Assembly: GCA_028282325.1 (NCBI GenBank)
Contig: JANQID010000063.1
Span: forward strand, 1 to 37,456
Source of the DNA: Chloroflexaceae bacterium
Lineage (GTDB): Bacteria > Chloroflexota > Chloroflexia > Chloroflexales > Chloroflexaceae
Length of the DNA: 37,456 bases
Direction of reading: 5' to 3'
The notes beneath the pieces were generated by a model. The model was not told the origin of the DNA. It saw only the letters and a program-made list of their open reading frames with translations, and made no database searches. Shown here piece by piece: positions 1-7,434 of this stretch (within the stretch, counting starts at the first letter, position 1; each line of letters opens with the position of its first letter). Position numbers and translations under genes: made by a program.

Positions 1-26
1 GGTTCCGAAGATCCGTAGGGGGTTCC

Positions 27-110
27 GGGAACGCGGGCGGCCCGCCCGCTCAGGCGGGATGCGGGCAAGCTGCCCGCGCTCCCAGGCCAGGCCAGGCCGC
101 AACTCCCTGC
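27..110. repeat. GC-rich palindromic intergenic sequence
   Basis: This stretch is made of short GC-rich inverted repeats. One is a 7-bp stem with a 3-base loop at 61-77 (GCGGGCA / TGCCCGC). A GCGGGC/GCCCGC pair lies near 33-50, and a tandem GGCCA repeat near 85-100. It resembles dispersed intergenic palindromes, but no other copy was seen in this window. No gene is visible in 1-158. Confidence 0.4.
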
Positions 111-140
111 GGACTTCCAAATGGCTGTACTAGTCACGCG

Positions 141-162
141 GTAGGAGCACGATAGCTCCTAC
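141..162. terminator. hairpin overlapping the stop codon of the minus-strand gene
   Basis: There is a perfect 8-bp stem (GTAGGAGC / GCTCCTAC) with a 6-base loop. It straddles the TAG stop (159-161) of the radical-SAM-like gene. On the minus strand no T-run follows. On the plus strand it is followed by CTTTT. It could be a weak bidirectional terminator, or only a stabilising 3' hairpin. Confidence 0.35.
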
Positions 163-1151
163 TTTTGGTGAAAAATCGAGATGCGCATATTAACCGGCTT
201 ACCGCAACTCTGGCAGCGATTGCCATCAAGACCGGCTAACACAGGGAAGCCTTGTTCGCGACGAATCAAGATCGTTTGGCAGACCGGGCAACGCGTATCT
301 TGCCTGACATCAGGGCCGTACACGAATTGCAAGCCGTTTTCATAGCCGACCCGCCGCGCGCGGATGACGGAAGAAGCTGTCGCCGCGCCGGCATCGCCGG
401 GTAGCACATGCCAGGGCGTTTGTTCGCCGAGGGTGTCGCGAATCCACTCGACCATTTCGAGCAATTCGTTGGCGTCATCATTAACGCCGTTATGGACACG
501 CGTTGTTACTTCGATATGGCAATGCCAGTGACTATGCGCATAGGTTGCGATCTCCAATATGCCGCGCCAATGAGGCGCAATGGCAAGCCGACTATACGAT
601 GAGTCGCTGAAGCCGCGCAGATCCAGATTGATGCCATCGAGATAAGGCCCGAAGCGATCAAGCGCCTCGGCGGTCATATAACCGGTGGTGACAAGCGCCG
701 TGTAACGGCTGGCGGCGCGGCTCAACTGCATCACGTCGAGAACGTATTCGTGCGATACGGCCGGTTCGCCGTAGGCCCAGATGACGCCGCGACACAATTG
801 TTCGAGGGCGACGTTGGCGATACGATCTGCATCGATGCGGCGCTGACTGGTCGGGTCATCGGGGATATGCGCGTACGCGCCGCGTTGCTGGTCGGCAGGG
901 AAGGCATAGCCCCAGCCGCCAATGGCCAGGGCGCGCGATTCGGGGAAGAAATGCCAGAGACGATGATCTTCGATTGGACTGATCGACGCGGCGCTGATTA
1001 ACCCGTGATTGAGCAATGCAATGTGGTTATCGGCGCCGCGTCGCACCAGGCACCGCCCGGTGACATCCGATTCGAGTTCACAATACCACTGGCACGCGTC
1101 GCAACGCAGGGCGCCGCTGGCTGTTTTGGTGAAAAGTTGCGCGCTTTGCAT
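159..1151 (-). CDS. AmmeMemoRadiSam-type radical SAM-like protein lacking the cluster cysteines
   Basis: This 330-residue protein has the architecture of the radical SAM member of the AmmeMemoRadiSam family, which is related to pyruvate formate-lyase activating enzymes. The N-terminal cysteine cluster is present (C17, C20, C24, C34), followed by the family-like stretch ending ISPIEDHRLWHFFPESRAL. A C-terminal zinc-ribbon-like pair of CxxC motifs closes the protein (CPVC near 290, CQSC near 314). Where family members carry the CxxxCxxC motif that ligands the 4Fe-4S cluster, residues 78-93 here hold no cysteine (GWGYAFPADQQRGAYA). The fold seems kept but classical SAM cleavage is unlikely, so the real role is unknown. 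The start is the ATG at 1151 with an AGGAG about 11 bases upstream. It is divergent from lepB. Family assignment is from memory of the motifs. Confidence 0.7.
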   Translation of the reverse strand: MQSAQLFTKTASGALRCDACQWYCELESDVTGRCLVRRGADNHIALLNHGLISAASISPIEDHRLWHFFPESRALAIGGWGYAFPADQQRGAYAHIPDDPTSQRRIDADRIANVALEQLCRGVIWAYGEPAVSHEYVLDVMQLSRAASRYTALVTTGYMTAEALDRFGPYLDGINLDLRGFSDSSYSRLAIAPHWRGILEIATYAHSHWHCHIEVTTRVHNGVNDDANELLEMVEWIRDTLGEQTPWHVLPGDAGAATASSVIRARRVGYENGLQFVYGPDVRQDTRCPVCQTILIRREQGFPVLAGLDGNRCQSCGKPVNMRISIFHQK

Positions 1152-1209
1152 AAACGACTAAACTCCTGGCACTGGCTTTTTGTCAACCCATCAAGTATAA
1201 TGCGGGTGC

Positions 1210-1259
1210 TTGACACGTGAAATGTCGCATATGTGGTTATATGGTAGACTATTCTACCA
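1210..1259. promoter_or_regulatory. possible operator or promoter in the divergent region upstream of lepB
   Basis: The gap between the divergent genes at 1151 and 1331 holds a TTGACA at 1210-1215 without a well-spaced -10. It also holds a perfect 6-bp inverted repeat, TGGTAG (1242-1247) and CTACCA (1254-1259), separated by six bases. The repeat could be an operator or a small hairpin. No regulator can be named. Confidence 0.3.
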
Positions 1260-1330
1260 ATAATCCATAGGCTTGCGTTTACGTATGCACATAACGTTTC
1301 AAGGGTTGTTTAACGAATATTTAAAGATAT

Positions 1331-2077
1331 ATGGATGATACACCTCTTCGCCATAGGCTAGGCCTCGATCGTACATCGGCTCCTGATCTGCTTCCTCCAG
1401 ATGACCAATGGGAATTAACGCCGGATGATCACTCTGGCAGCAATGCGAAAGTGCGGGTGCGCAGCGCGGTTAAAGAACTGCTCGAAACCGCTATTTTCAT
1501 TTTACTGGTCTTTTTTATTGTGCGCGGGATGGTCCAGAACTTCAAGATTGAAGGTTCGAGTATGGAACCGAACCTACACAGCGGTCAGTATATTCTGGTT
1601 AACAAACTGATCTATTTCCACTTTGATTTGAATGCGCCGATCCGTCTACTACCCGGCCAGGAGGACCTCGCACGCAAGATCGTCTATCCCTTTAGCCAGC
1701 CACAACGCGGCGATGTGGTGGTATTTGAATTTCCGGGCGATGTGAGTAAGGATTATATCAAACGTGTGATTGGCTTGCCAGGTGATAAGGTCGAGATCAG
1801 CGACGGACATGTGTATGTGAACGATCAGTTGCTCGACGAGGATTATCTGCAAGGCATACCCACCTATTGCAGCGCTGATAAAGCGTGCTCGCGCGGTCCG
1901 GTCGTCGTTCCTGACGGATCGGTCTTTGTGTTGGGCGACAATCGTACGAACAGCAGCGACTCGCGTGAGTGGGATGCATTGACGCTTGATAATGTGATCG
2001 GGCGCGCATGGGTGTTGTACTATCCGGTCAGCGATTGGGGGGTGATACACCATCCGTCGTACGCCGCCGACGAGTGA
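1331..2077 (+). CDS. lepB: signal peptidase I
   Basis: This is a type I signal peptidase that removes signal peptides from exported proteins at the outer face of the cytoplasmic membrane. The 248-residue protein has a hydrophilic N-terminal tail of about 50 residues, one membrane segment (about 53-68) and then the S26 peptidase domain. The catalytic serine is S77 in GSSMEP. The general-base lysine is K144 in YIKRVIGLPGD. The conserved GDNRTNSSDSREW box is present near 204-216. The start is the ATG at 1331, although only a weak Shine-Dalgarno (AAAG) precedes it. It leads a plus-strand run with the glycosyltransferase, tatA and obg. The linkage of lepB and tatA suits an export-related locus, but co-transcription is only inferred. 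Confidence 0.95.
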   Translation: MDDTPLRHRLGLDRTSAPDLLPPDDQWELTPDDHSGSNAKVRVRSAVKELLETAIFILLVFFIVRGMVQNFKIEGSSMEPNLHSGQYILVNKLIYFHFDLNAPIRLLPGQEDLARKIVYPFSQPQRGDVVVFEFPGDVSKDYIKRVIGLPGDKVEISDGHVYVNDQLLDEDYLQGIPTYCSADKACSRGPVVVPDGSVFVLGDNRTNSSDSREWDALTLDNVIGRAWVLYYPVSDWGVIHHPSYAADE

Positions 2078-2160
2078 TTGTGGTATCATCTTGGACGGTG
2101 TCGGCGGCGCTTTGCGTCGTCGCGATAAACGGAACATCGACCGTCTGAAGATTGGATCGT

Positions 2161-3312
2161 ATGCACATCGCGATCAATGCTCATCTCCTCGCCCATACGC
2201 GTTCGTTTCGCCGCGCCGGGGTCTCGCATTATATTGAGCAGGTATTGACCCATCTGGCGCATATCGACCAGCCCCATCGCTACACGATCTACACGACGCG
2301 GGGCCTCGATTCGACGGCGTTGCCCCTGCCGCCGAACTTCACAGTCAAGCCTAGTCGTTTTCCAACGATCAATCCGCGTGTGCGCATTCCCTGGGAGCAG
2401 GTGATCGCTCCGCTGTTGTTGGGCGCAACCGGCGCCGATCTCTTCCATGGCACGCTTAATGTGACGCCGCTGGCCTGTCCTGTGCCGAGCGTGGTCACGG
2501 TGCATGACCTGGCCTTCATTCGATTCCCGCATACGTTTCGCTCGTACAATCGCACCTATCTCGATCTGGCGACGCGAGTCAGCGTGCGCCGGGCAAGCCG
2601 CATCCTGGCCGTCTCCGAGCATACGAAGCGCGAGGTTGCGGGTTTGCTCGGCGTCGACCCGGATCGAATCATCGTAACGCCAAACGCGGCCCGGTCGCAC
2701 TTTCGCCCGCCCGAACCCGCTGCGCTGGCGGCGTTTCGAGCGCGGCGCGGTCTGCCCGAACGCTATGTGCTCTACGTCGGCACGCTGGAGCCGCGCAAGA
2801 ACCTGACCACGTTGCTGGAAGCCTATGCCCGCATCGCGTCCGCGACCCAGGCGCCGTTGCTGATCGGCGGCGGCAAGGGTTGGCTCTACCAGCCGATCTT
2901 TGAACGGCTTGACGCTATCGGTCTGCGCGATCGCGTCCAGTTCGTCGGCTACATCGACGAGGACGAATTGCCACTCTGGTACGCCGCCGCAACCGTGTTT
3001 GTCTTCCCGTCAATTTACGAAGGATTTGGTATGCCGCCCTTGGAGGCGATGGCTTGTGGCACGCCGGTGATCACTTCCAACACATCCAGCCTGCCTGAAG
3101 TTGTTGGCGACGCCGGGCTGATGGTTGCGCCGTATGATATCGACGCATTGGCGGGAGCTATAAAAAACGCGCTAGGCGATGCCGACCTGCGCGCCGAATT
3201 GCGCGAACGCGGGTTTCAACGTGTGCGCCAATTTGCGTGGCGTACAAGCGCCGAGCGCACACTGGCTGCATATGAGCAGGCAGGTTTGACAGCCCCTGCC
3301 GGTGCGGTATAA
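2161..3312 (+). CDS. glycosyltransferase family 4 protein
   Basis: This is a 383-residue GT-B fold glycosyltransferase of family GT4, probably transferring mannose or another sugar from a nucleotide-sugar donor in the cytoplasm. The N-terminal acceptor domain begins MHIAINAHLL. The C-terminal donor-binding domain carries YVGTLEPRKN (about 200-209) and the EX7E motif (EGFGMPPLE, E287 and E295), followed by ACGTPVITSN. An in-frame TTG lies at 2152, but the ATG at 2161 gives the usual family N-terminus and was chosen. It lies 83 bases after lepB. Acceptor and donor cannot be predicted from sequence. Exopolysaccharide, glycolipid or protein glycosylation are all possible. Confidence 0.85.
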   Translation: MHIAINAHLLAHTRSFRRAGVSHYIEQVLTHLAHIDQPHRYTIYTTRGLDSTALPLPPNFTVKPSRFPTINPRVRIPWEQVIAPLLLGATGADLFHGTLNVTPLACPVPSVVTVHDLAFIRFPHTFRSYNRTYLDLATRVSVRRASRILAVSEHTKREVAGLLGVDPDRIIVTPNAARSHFRPPEPAALAAFRARRGLPERYVLYVGTLEPRKNLTTLLEAYARIASATQAPLLIGGGKGWLYQPIFERLDAIGLRDRVQFVGYIDEDELPLWYAAATVFVFPSIYEGFGMPPLEAMACGTPVITSNTSSLPEVVGDAGLMVAPYDIDALAGAIKNALGDADLRAELRERGFQRVRQFAWRTSAERTLAAYEQAGLTAPAGAV

Positions 3313-3433
3313 TGAAAATGCACTGTATACAAGCAATCTCACCTCATCCGCTCCTGAAAGCCATTGTGTGTCGTTTGCGATGCGTAAGCGTGGCGTTGAT
3401 TCCGGGAGCGTGCAATCGAGGAAGGAGCTGTAA

Positions 3434-3625
3434 ATGAGCCTCGGACCTTGGGAATTGATCATAATTTTGGCAATTGTGATTGCTATCTTTGGCGCGGGCC
3501 GTCTGGCCGGCATTGGCGGCGCTTTGGGCGGTAGCATCCGTGAATTTAAGAAAGCGGTGCGCGACGAGTCGGAGGCGGCAAGCGAAGATAAAACCGAGAA
3601 GAGCAGCAGCGAGCAGAAGGCTTGA
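3434..3625 (+). CDS. tatA: Sec-independent protein translocase subunit TatA/E
   Basis: This 63-residue protein has the TatA layout: a short outer N-terminus (MSLGPWE), one membrane helix (about 8-22), the FGxGR hinge (FGAGR, 19-23), an amphipathic helix ending IREFKK (35-40) and a charged acidic tail. TatA forms the pore-forming oligomer of the twin-arginine pathway for folded proteins. The usual PELG after the hinge is replaced by AGIGG, a moderate departure. A clear GAAGGAG Shine-Dalgarno precedes the ATG. No tatB or tatC is in the window. Confidence 0.9.
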   Translation: MSLGPWELIIILAIVIAIFGAGRLAGIGGALGGSIREFKKAVRDESEAASEDKTEKSSSEQKA

Positions 3626-3690
3626 TCGGTCGCAAGCCGTAAACCTTCGGATGCACTCGTGCTTTTGAGCCGAACAGGGTGCGTCAGTTG

Positions 3691-3725
3691 TGGCGGAAAT
3701 GTTGTTCCGCCATACTGGCGCTTTT
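3691..3725 (+). terminator. hairpin between tatA and obg
   Basis: There is a perfect 8-bp stem TGGCGGAA (3691-3698) / TTCCGCCA (3705-3712) with a 6-base loop, followed within ten bases by CTTTT. It is probably a terminator or attenuator after tatA. It lies inside the longest reading frame leading into obg, which argues that obg starts downstream of it. Confidence 0.5.
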
Positions 3726-3759
3726 CTGTTTCGGCAAAGTAACAGGACAGGTCATAGTC

Positions 3760-5070
3760 GTGGCGGGCGATTTTTTTGATCAAGCGCAGATTTTTATAAG
3801 GTCGGGTTCCGGCGGAAACGGTTCGGCATCATTCCGTCGTGAGAAGTATGTGCCGCGTGGCGGCCCCGATGGCGGCGATGGCGGTCGCGGCGGGCACGTC
3901 TACCTCGTTGCTGACCCGCAATTCAACACGCTGCTCTCGTTTCGCTACCAGCGCTCGTTTACCGCCAGCAGCGGCGGCCATGGAATGAGCCAGAAGCGCT
4001 ACGGGCGCCAGGGTGCAGATGTGGTCGTGCCGGTGCCGGTTGGTACGGTGATACGCGCTGAAATCGACGGCGTCGAATATGCCATCGATCTGGATCGTCC
4101 GGGGCAACGCTTGCTGGCGGCGCGGGGCGGCAAAGGCGGTCTGGGCAATGTTCATTTTGCTACGTCGACACGTCAGGTTCCGCGCATTGCAGAGCTTGGC
4201 GAGCCGGGTGAAGAGTTGTATCTGGATCTCGAACTCAAGTTGATCGCCGATGTGGGGCTGGTCGGTTTCCCGAACGCCGGAAAAAGTACGCTGCTTTCGG
4301 TAGTAAGTGCGGCCCGACCCAAAATCGCAAATTATCCCTTCACCACGCTCCAGCCCAACCTGGGAATCGTCGAAGTTGGCCATGAACGCTTCGTGATGGC
4401 CGATATTCCCGGCTTGATCGAGGGTGCGCATCACGGCGTCGGGTTGGGCTTCGATTTTCTACGCCACGTCGAACGCACACGCCTGCTGCTGCATCTGGTC
4501 GATACGGCCGGCGTGGATGGGCGTGAGCCGCTCGATGATTACCGGAAGATCAACTCCGAGTTACAACAATATCAACCGGAACTCGCCGAGCGTCCCCAGA
4601 TCGTTGTGCTCAACAAAATGGATCTGCCCGAAGCGCACGTGAATCTCGAACGTGTGCGGCAAGGTCTAGATGTTCCATACGATCAGATCTTCTGCATTTC
4701 CGCCGCTACACGTGAAGGCGTAGATGCATTGATGAACACTCTGGCAGTTCGATTGCGTGATATGCCCGTACCATTGCGCGAACCGGTCGAGCGCGACGAA
4801 CCGCCGCTCGCCTGGCCTTTACCTGAAGTCGATCCTGACGCATTCACGGTTGATCAGGAAGATGACGGCTGGCGCGTGTGTGGGCGCAAGATCGAGCGCC
4901 TGATCGCAATGACCAACTTCAGCCAGCCCGAATCGCTTGACCGCATCCAGCGCGTGCTCGATGCTACGGGCATTAGCGAGGCGTTGATTAAAGCGGGAGT
5001 GAACGAAGGCGATACGGTTCGCATCGGCAAGGCAGATCTGGTCTGGTCGGATACCGAGACATATGGGTAA
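3760..5070 (+). CDS. obg: GTPase Obg/CgtA
   Basis: This is an Obg-family GTPase involved in 50S ribosome assembly and stress control. A glycine-rich Obg fold fills the first 160 residues ([20 protein letters not shown]). It is followed by a GTPase domain with P-loop GFPNAGKS (169-176), the switch segment [20 protein letters not shown] and NKMDLP. A C-terminal OCT-type domain of about 70 residues closes the protein. The frame is open from a GTG at 3679, but that extension would cross the 3691-3712 hairpin. The GTG at 3760 (VAGDFFDQA), with an AGGA upstream, matches the usual family N-terminus and gives 436 residues, the usual length. The start is therefore inferred. Confidence 0.93.
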   Translation: MAGDFFDQAQIFIRSGSGGNGSASFRREKYVPRGGPDGGDGGRGGHVYLVADPQFNTLLSFRYQRSFTASSGGHGMSQKRYGRQGADVVVPVPVGTVIRAEIDGVEYAIDLDRPGQRLLAARGGKGGLGNVHFATSTRQVPRIAELGEPGEELYLDLELKLIADVGLVGFPNAGKSTLLSVVSAARPKIANYPFTTLQPNLGIVEVGHERFVMADIPGLIEGAHHGVGLGFDFLRHVERTRLLLHLVDTAGVDGREPLDDYRKINSELQQYQPELAERPQIVVLNKMDLPEAHVNLERVRQGLDVPYDQIFCISAATREGVDALMNTLAVRLRDMPVPLREPVERDEPPLAWPLPEVDPDAFTVDQEDDGWRVCGRKIERLIAMTNFSQPESLDRIQRVLDATGISEALIKAGVNEGDTVRIGKADLVWSDTETYG

Positions 5071-5244
5071 TGCCAACGGGCTGTGGACGTTGCCTAACCC
5101 GTCTGCATTGCCACATTCCACAAATATGCGTCCGCCGTCCCGTTGATCGCCGGTTTTCAGGTTGATTCTCAGGCTCCAGCCTGGGAAGCGAATAGGCCAG
5201 GGCGAAGCCTGGAATCCGACCCTTCACGATCAACTCTACTTTTA

Positions 5245-6303
5245 TCAGATGCCCTGCAAAAAGCCCAGCAGCGTTTGCATAAACTCGTCCGGCTTTTCAA
5301 TATGTGGGCTGTGCGCGGCATCAGCGATCACGGCTTCCGTATAGACCCCGCCGTTCGCCTGGTACATTTCCAGCACTGCGCGCATTTGCGCAACCATCGG
5401 CTGGGGCGGATAGATGTCGTTGCCAGGCCAGCCGGGCACGAACCCCAGCTTCCCCAGCGTACCAAAATCGAACATCGAATTGTCGGAGGTGATGAGATCA
5501 GCTTCACCGCGCACCCACAGGATGGGCGGCTTGTGCACCAGGTTGGTGATGGCGCCGGCGTTGAAGTATTTCGGGCTGGTGGCATTGATCGGCCCCCAGA
5601 CGCCTGGGGCGACGGTTGGCCAGTTGGCTGAAACGACCAGATCGCCTGGATAGCGGTCGTCGCCCATCTTTTCGAGCATTGCGGCGCTTAAAAAATCTTC
5701 TTCACGCCGGGCTTGGAAGGGGGTTTTGTAGTAGAACGTGTTGATTACATTGCGGGGTGAGTTGGGATCGTCGGCGCTACGATCTCCCGCTTTGATGCGC
5801 CTGACGAACTCTGGATTGACAGCGCCCCCGCCTGAACCGGAAAAGTCGGTGTAGCAAGGCGTTCCATTAGCGTCTTTGGTTCCGCCGAAACCGTAGGGAC
5901 TCACCGGGCTAACGAGCGTGAGCGAAGCTGCTAATTCCGGGTAGTCGAGCGCGAACTGCATAAGGACGGCGGCGCCCAACGACCATCCGACCAGATGACC
6001 GGGCCGATCACCCAGTTTGTTGGAGAGGGCTTTCAGATCGTCGGACCAGTCGCGGGCGCCCCTGGTCGCATCCACGCGCAGATCTTCAGTGTCTCCATAG
6101 CCGCGCAAATCTGGCGCAATGCAGCGATATGTGGCTGGCATAGCTAACATCGTCTCTTCCCAGTAGGTCGCGGCGGAAAAATTGCCGTGGATGAACACGA
6201 CGGGAATGCCGTCATCCGGGCCGCTGAACAACGCATGCGTGGTGATGCGATCGGTTTGGATCATTTTGGACGTAATTCCAGGAAGCGTGGGGACAGTTGG
6301 CAT
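5245..6303 (-). CDS. alpha/beta hydrolase
   Basis: This 353-residue alpha/beta-hydrolase-fold enzyme resembles the haloalkane dehalogenase/epoxide hydrolase/esterase group. Visible elements are the oxyanion-hole motif HGN (39-41), the DLRGYGDT loop (65-72), the nucleophile elbow GWSLGA with S108, and the catalytic histidine in AAHSPHIEKP near the C-terminus. The serine nucleophile favours an esterase-like activity over dehalogenase or epoxide hydrolase, which use aspartate. A long lid segment (about 150-250) rich in aromatic residues likely sets substrate choice. The ATG at 6303 has AAGGAGA just upstream, so the frame extending to 6333 is not used. It converges with obg. The substrate is unknown. 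Confidence 0.85.
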   Translation of the reverse strand: MPTVPTLPGITSKMIQTDRITTHALFSGPDDGIPVVFIHGNFSAATYWEETMLAMPATYRCIAPDLRGYGDTEDLRVDATRGARDWSDDLKALSNKLGDRPGHLVGWSLGAAVLMQFALDYPELAASLTLVSPVSPYGFGGTKDANGTPCYTDFSGSGGGAVNPEFVRRIKAGDRSADDPNSPRNVINTFYYKTPFQARREEDFLSAAMLEKMGDDRYPGDLVVSANWPTVAPGVWGPINATSPKYFNAGAITNLVHKPPILWVRGEADLITSDNSMFDFGTLGKLGFVPGWPGNDIYPPQPMVAQMRAVLEMYQANGGVYTEAVIADAAHSPHIEKPDEFMQTLLGFLQGI

Positions 6304-6438
6304 AGGTACTCTCCTTCTGTAACGCCGATACAAGCGATGTCAGTCGCACAGCGTGATCGAATCATATCGAACCGAATCGAATGAAGCACTGACAATTGCA
6401 ACCGCGCCTGAGCCGTTTCCTGCCCTGATGCCGGTGCG

Positions 6439-7071
6439 TCAGGATTGCGCTGCCACCTGGTAGAGGCATACTACACACTGGGAGCCTTCTTGCTGAATGT
6501 AGTCGGCGGTGTGTTGTTCTTTCATCTCCCAGATGCCGCTGGCTTCGATCCCTTCCATCTTGGCGCGATAATCCTCCGCTTCCCATGCCTGTTCTCGCAC
6601 AGTGAAGCAGATATAACCGCCGGGCTTGGTAATGCGGATCAGTTCGCTCATAGCAGCGGGGCCTACGTGGCTGCACGTGAAAGTACCCACGCTGATGATC
6701 GCGTCGTAGCTATCGTCGGCGATGTCAAGGGGCTGCATCAGGTCGCCCTGGCTGAGCCCCTTATAGACACCCTTCTCCGCGGCCTTTTCCAGCATATGCT
6801 GGGAATAATCGATTCCCTCGACATTATCGTAGCCATTCTGGTGTAGAACCTCGCCCACGATGCCGGTACCGCAACCGGCGTCCAGAATACGGGCGTTTCG
6901 GTCGCTCAAGCGGCTTTGGAGCAGCGCGCCGGCAGTTACGGGCGCGACGTAGCCCATATCGTTAATCAAGTCGCTGTCGTATTGGTCGGCCCATTCGGCA
7001 TAGGCGGCGATGAGTTCATCTTTGGTGGTTGCATTCAGCACTCGGTCATGAATCGGTTTGCGGTTACTCAT
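6439..7071 (-). CDS. class I SAM-dependent methyltransferase
   Basis: This 210-residue protein has a Rossmann-type methyltransferase fold with motif I ILDAGCGTGIVGE, an acidic end of strand 2 (VEGIDYSQ), a post-I segment (GDLMQPL) and a TKPGGYICFTVRE strand. It resembles the Williams-Beuren region methyltransferase-like group; the substrate is unknown. Two ATGs are possible. The AGGAG directly abuts the one at 7077, so the ATG six bases on, at 7071, is the better start (MSNRKPIHDR). It sits about 135 bases upstream of the hydrolase on the same strand and could be co-transcribed with it. Confidence 0.85.
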   Translation of the reverse strand: MSNRKPIHDRVLNATTKDELIAAYAEWADQYDSDLINDMGYVAPVTAGALLQSRLSDRNARILDAGCGTGIVGEVLHQNGYDNVEGIDYSQHMLEKAAEKGVYKGLSQGDLMQPLDIADDSYDAIISVGTFTCSHVGPAAMSELIRITKPGGYICFTVREQAWEAEDYRAKMEGIEASGIWEMKEQHTADYIQQEGSQCVVCLYQVAAQS

Positions 7072-7077
7072 ACGCAT

Positions 7078-7434
7078 CTCCTGTGCATACTTGGGTCAGG
7101 GTACGTTTGCGCCTGACCATTGCGGCTTCCTTTCGGGGGTGTGTGTATGATAGCATAGATGGGCGGATGCGGCGTGGATGGATAGACAACGCAAGGGTGT
7201 GATGCAGAAGGTCACTTCTCTCGTAGCGGCGCATCTCTTGTGAACCCCATTCCCGCAACACCCGCCCGTAGGCAACGACAGCCTCATTCTCCACCGAATT
7301 GTCTGCAAGACCAGCCCCAATCAAACACCCGCTACCATCAAACGCTGCTTGGGCGCTCGGCTTGAACGGGCTTGTTGGGCGGGCTTTACAAATTGGGAAA
7401 CAGTTTTCAACCCGTTATTACGGCCAATTCAAAT
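7078..7434. other. gene-free gap
   Basis: No supportable gene was found in this gap of about 360 bases. Two short minus-strand frames are open, with no recognised family and no convincing Shine-Dalgarno. A TATCAT just upstream of the methyltransferase leader (minus strand, near 7148-7153) could be a -10 box, without a clear -35. Confidence 0.4.

Noticed and set aside
3679-3759. Longer obg start at GTG 3679
   Set aside because: It would translate through a hairpin, and the added residues do not resemble Obg N-termini; GTG 3760 gives the usual length.
5160-5235. CAGGC/GCCTG inverted repeats between obg and the hydrolase as a terminator
   Set aside because: The stems are only 5-6 bp and lack a T-run in either direction.
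7064-7324. Minus-strand frames upstream of the methyltransferase
   Set aside because: No family resemblance or ribosome-binding site, and the frames overlap the likely promoter.
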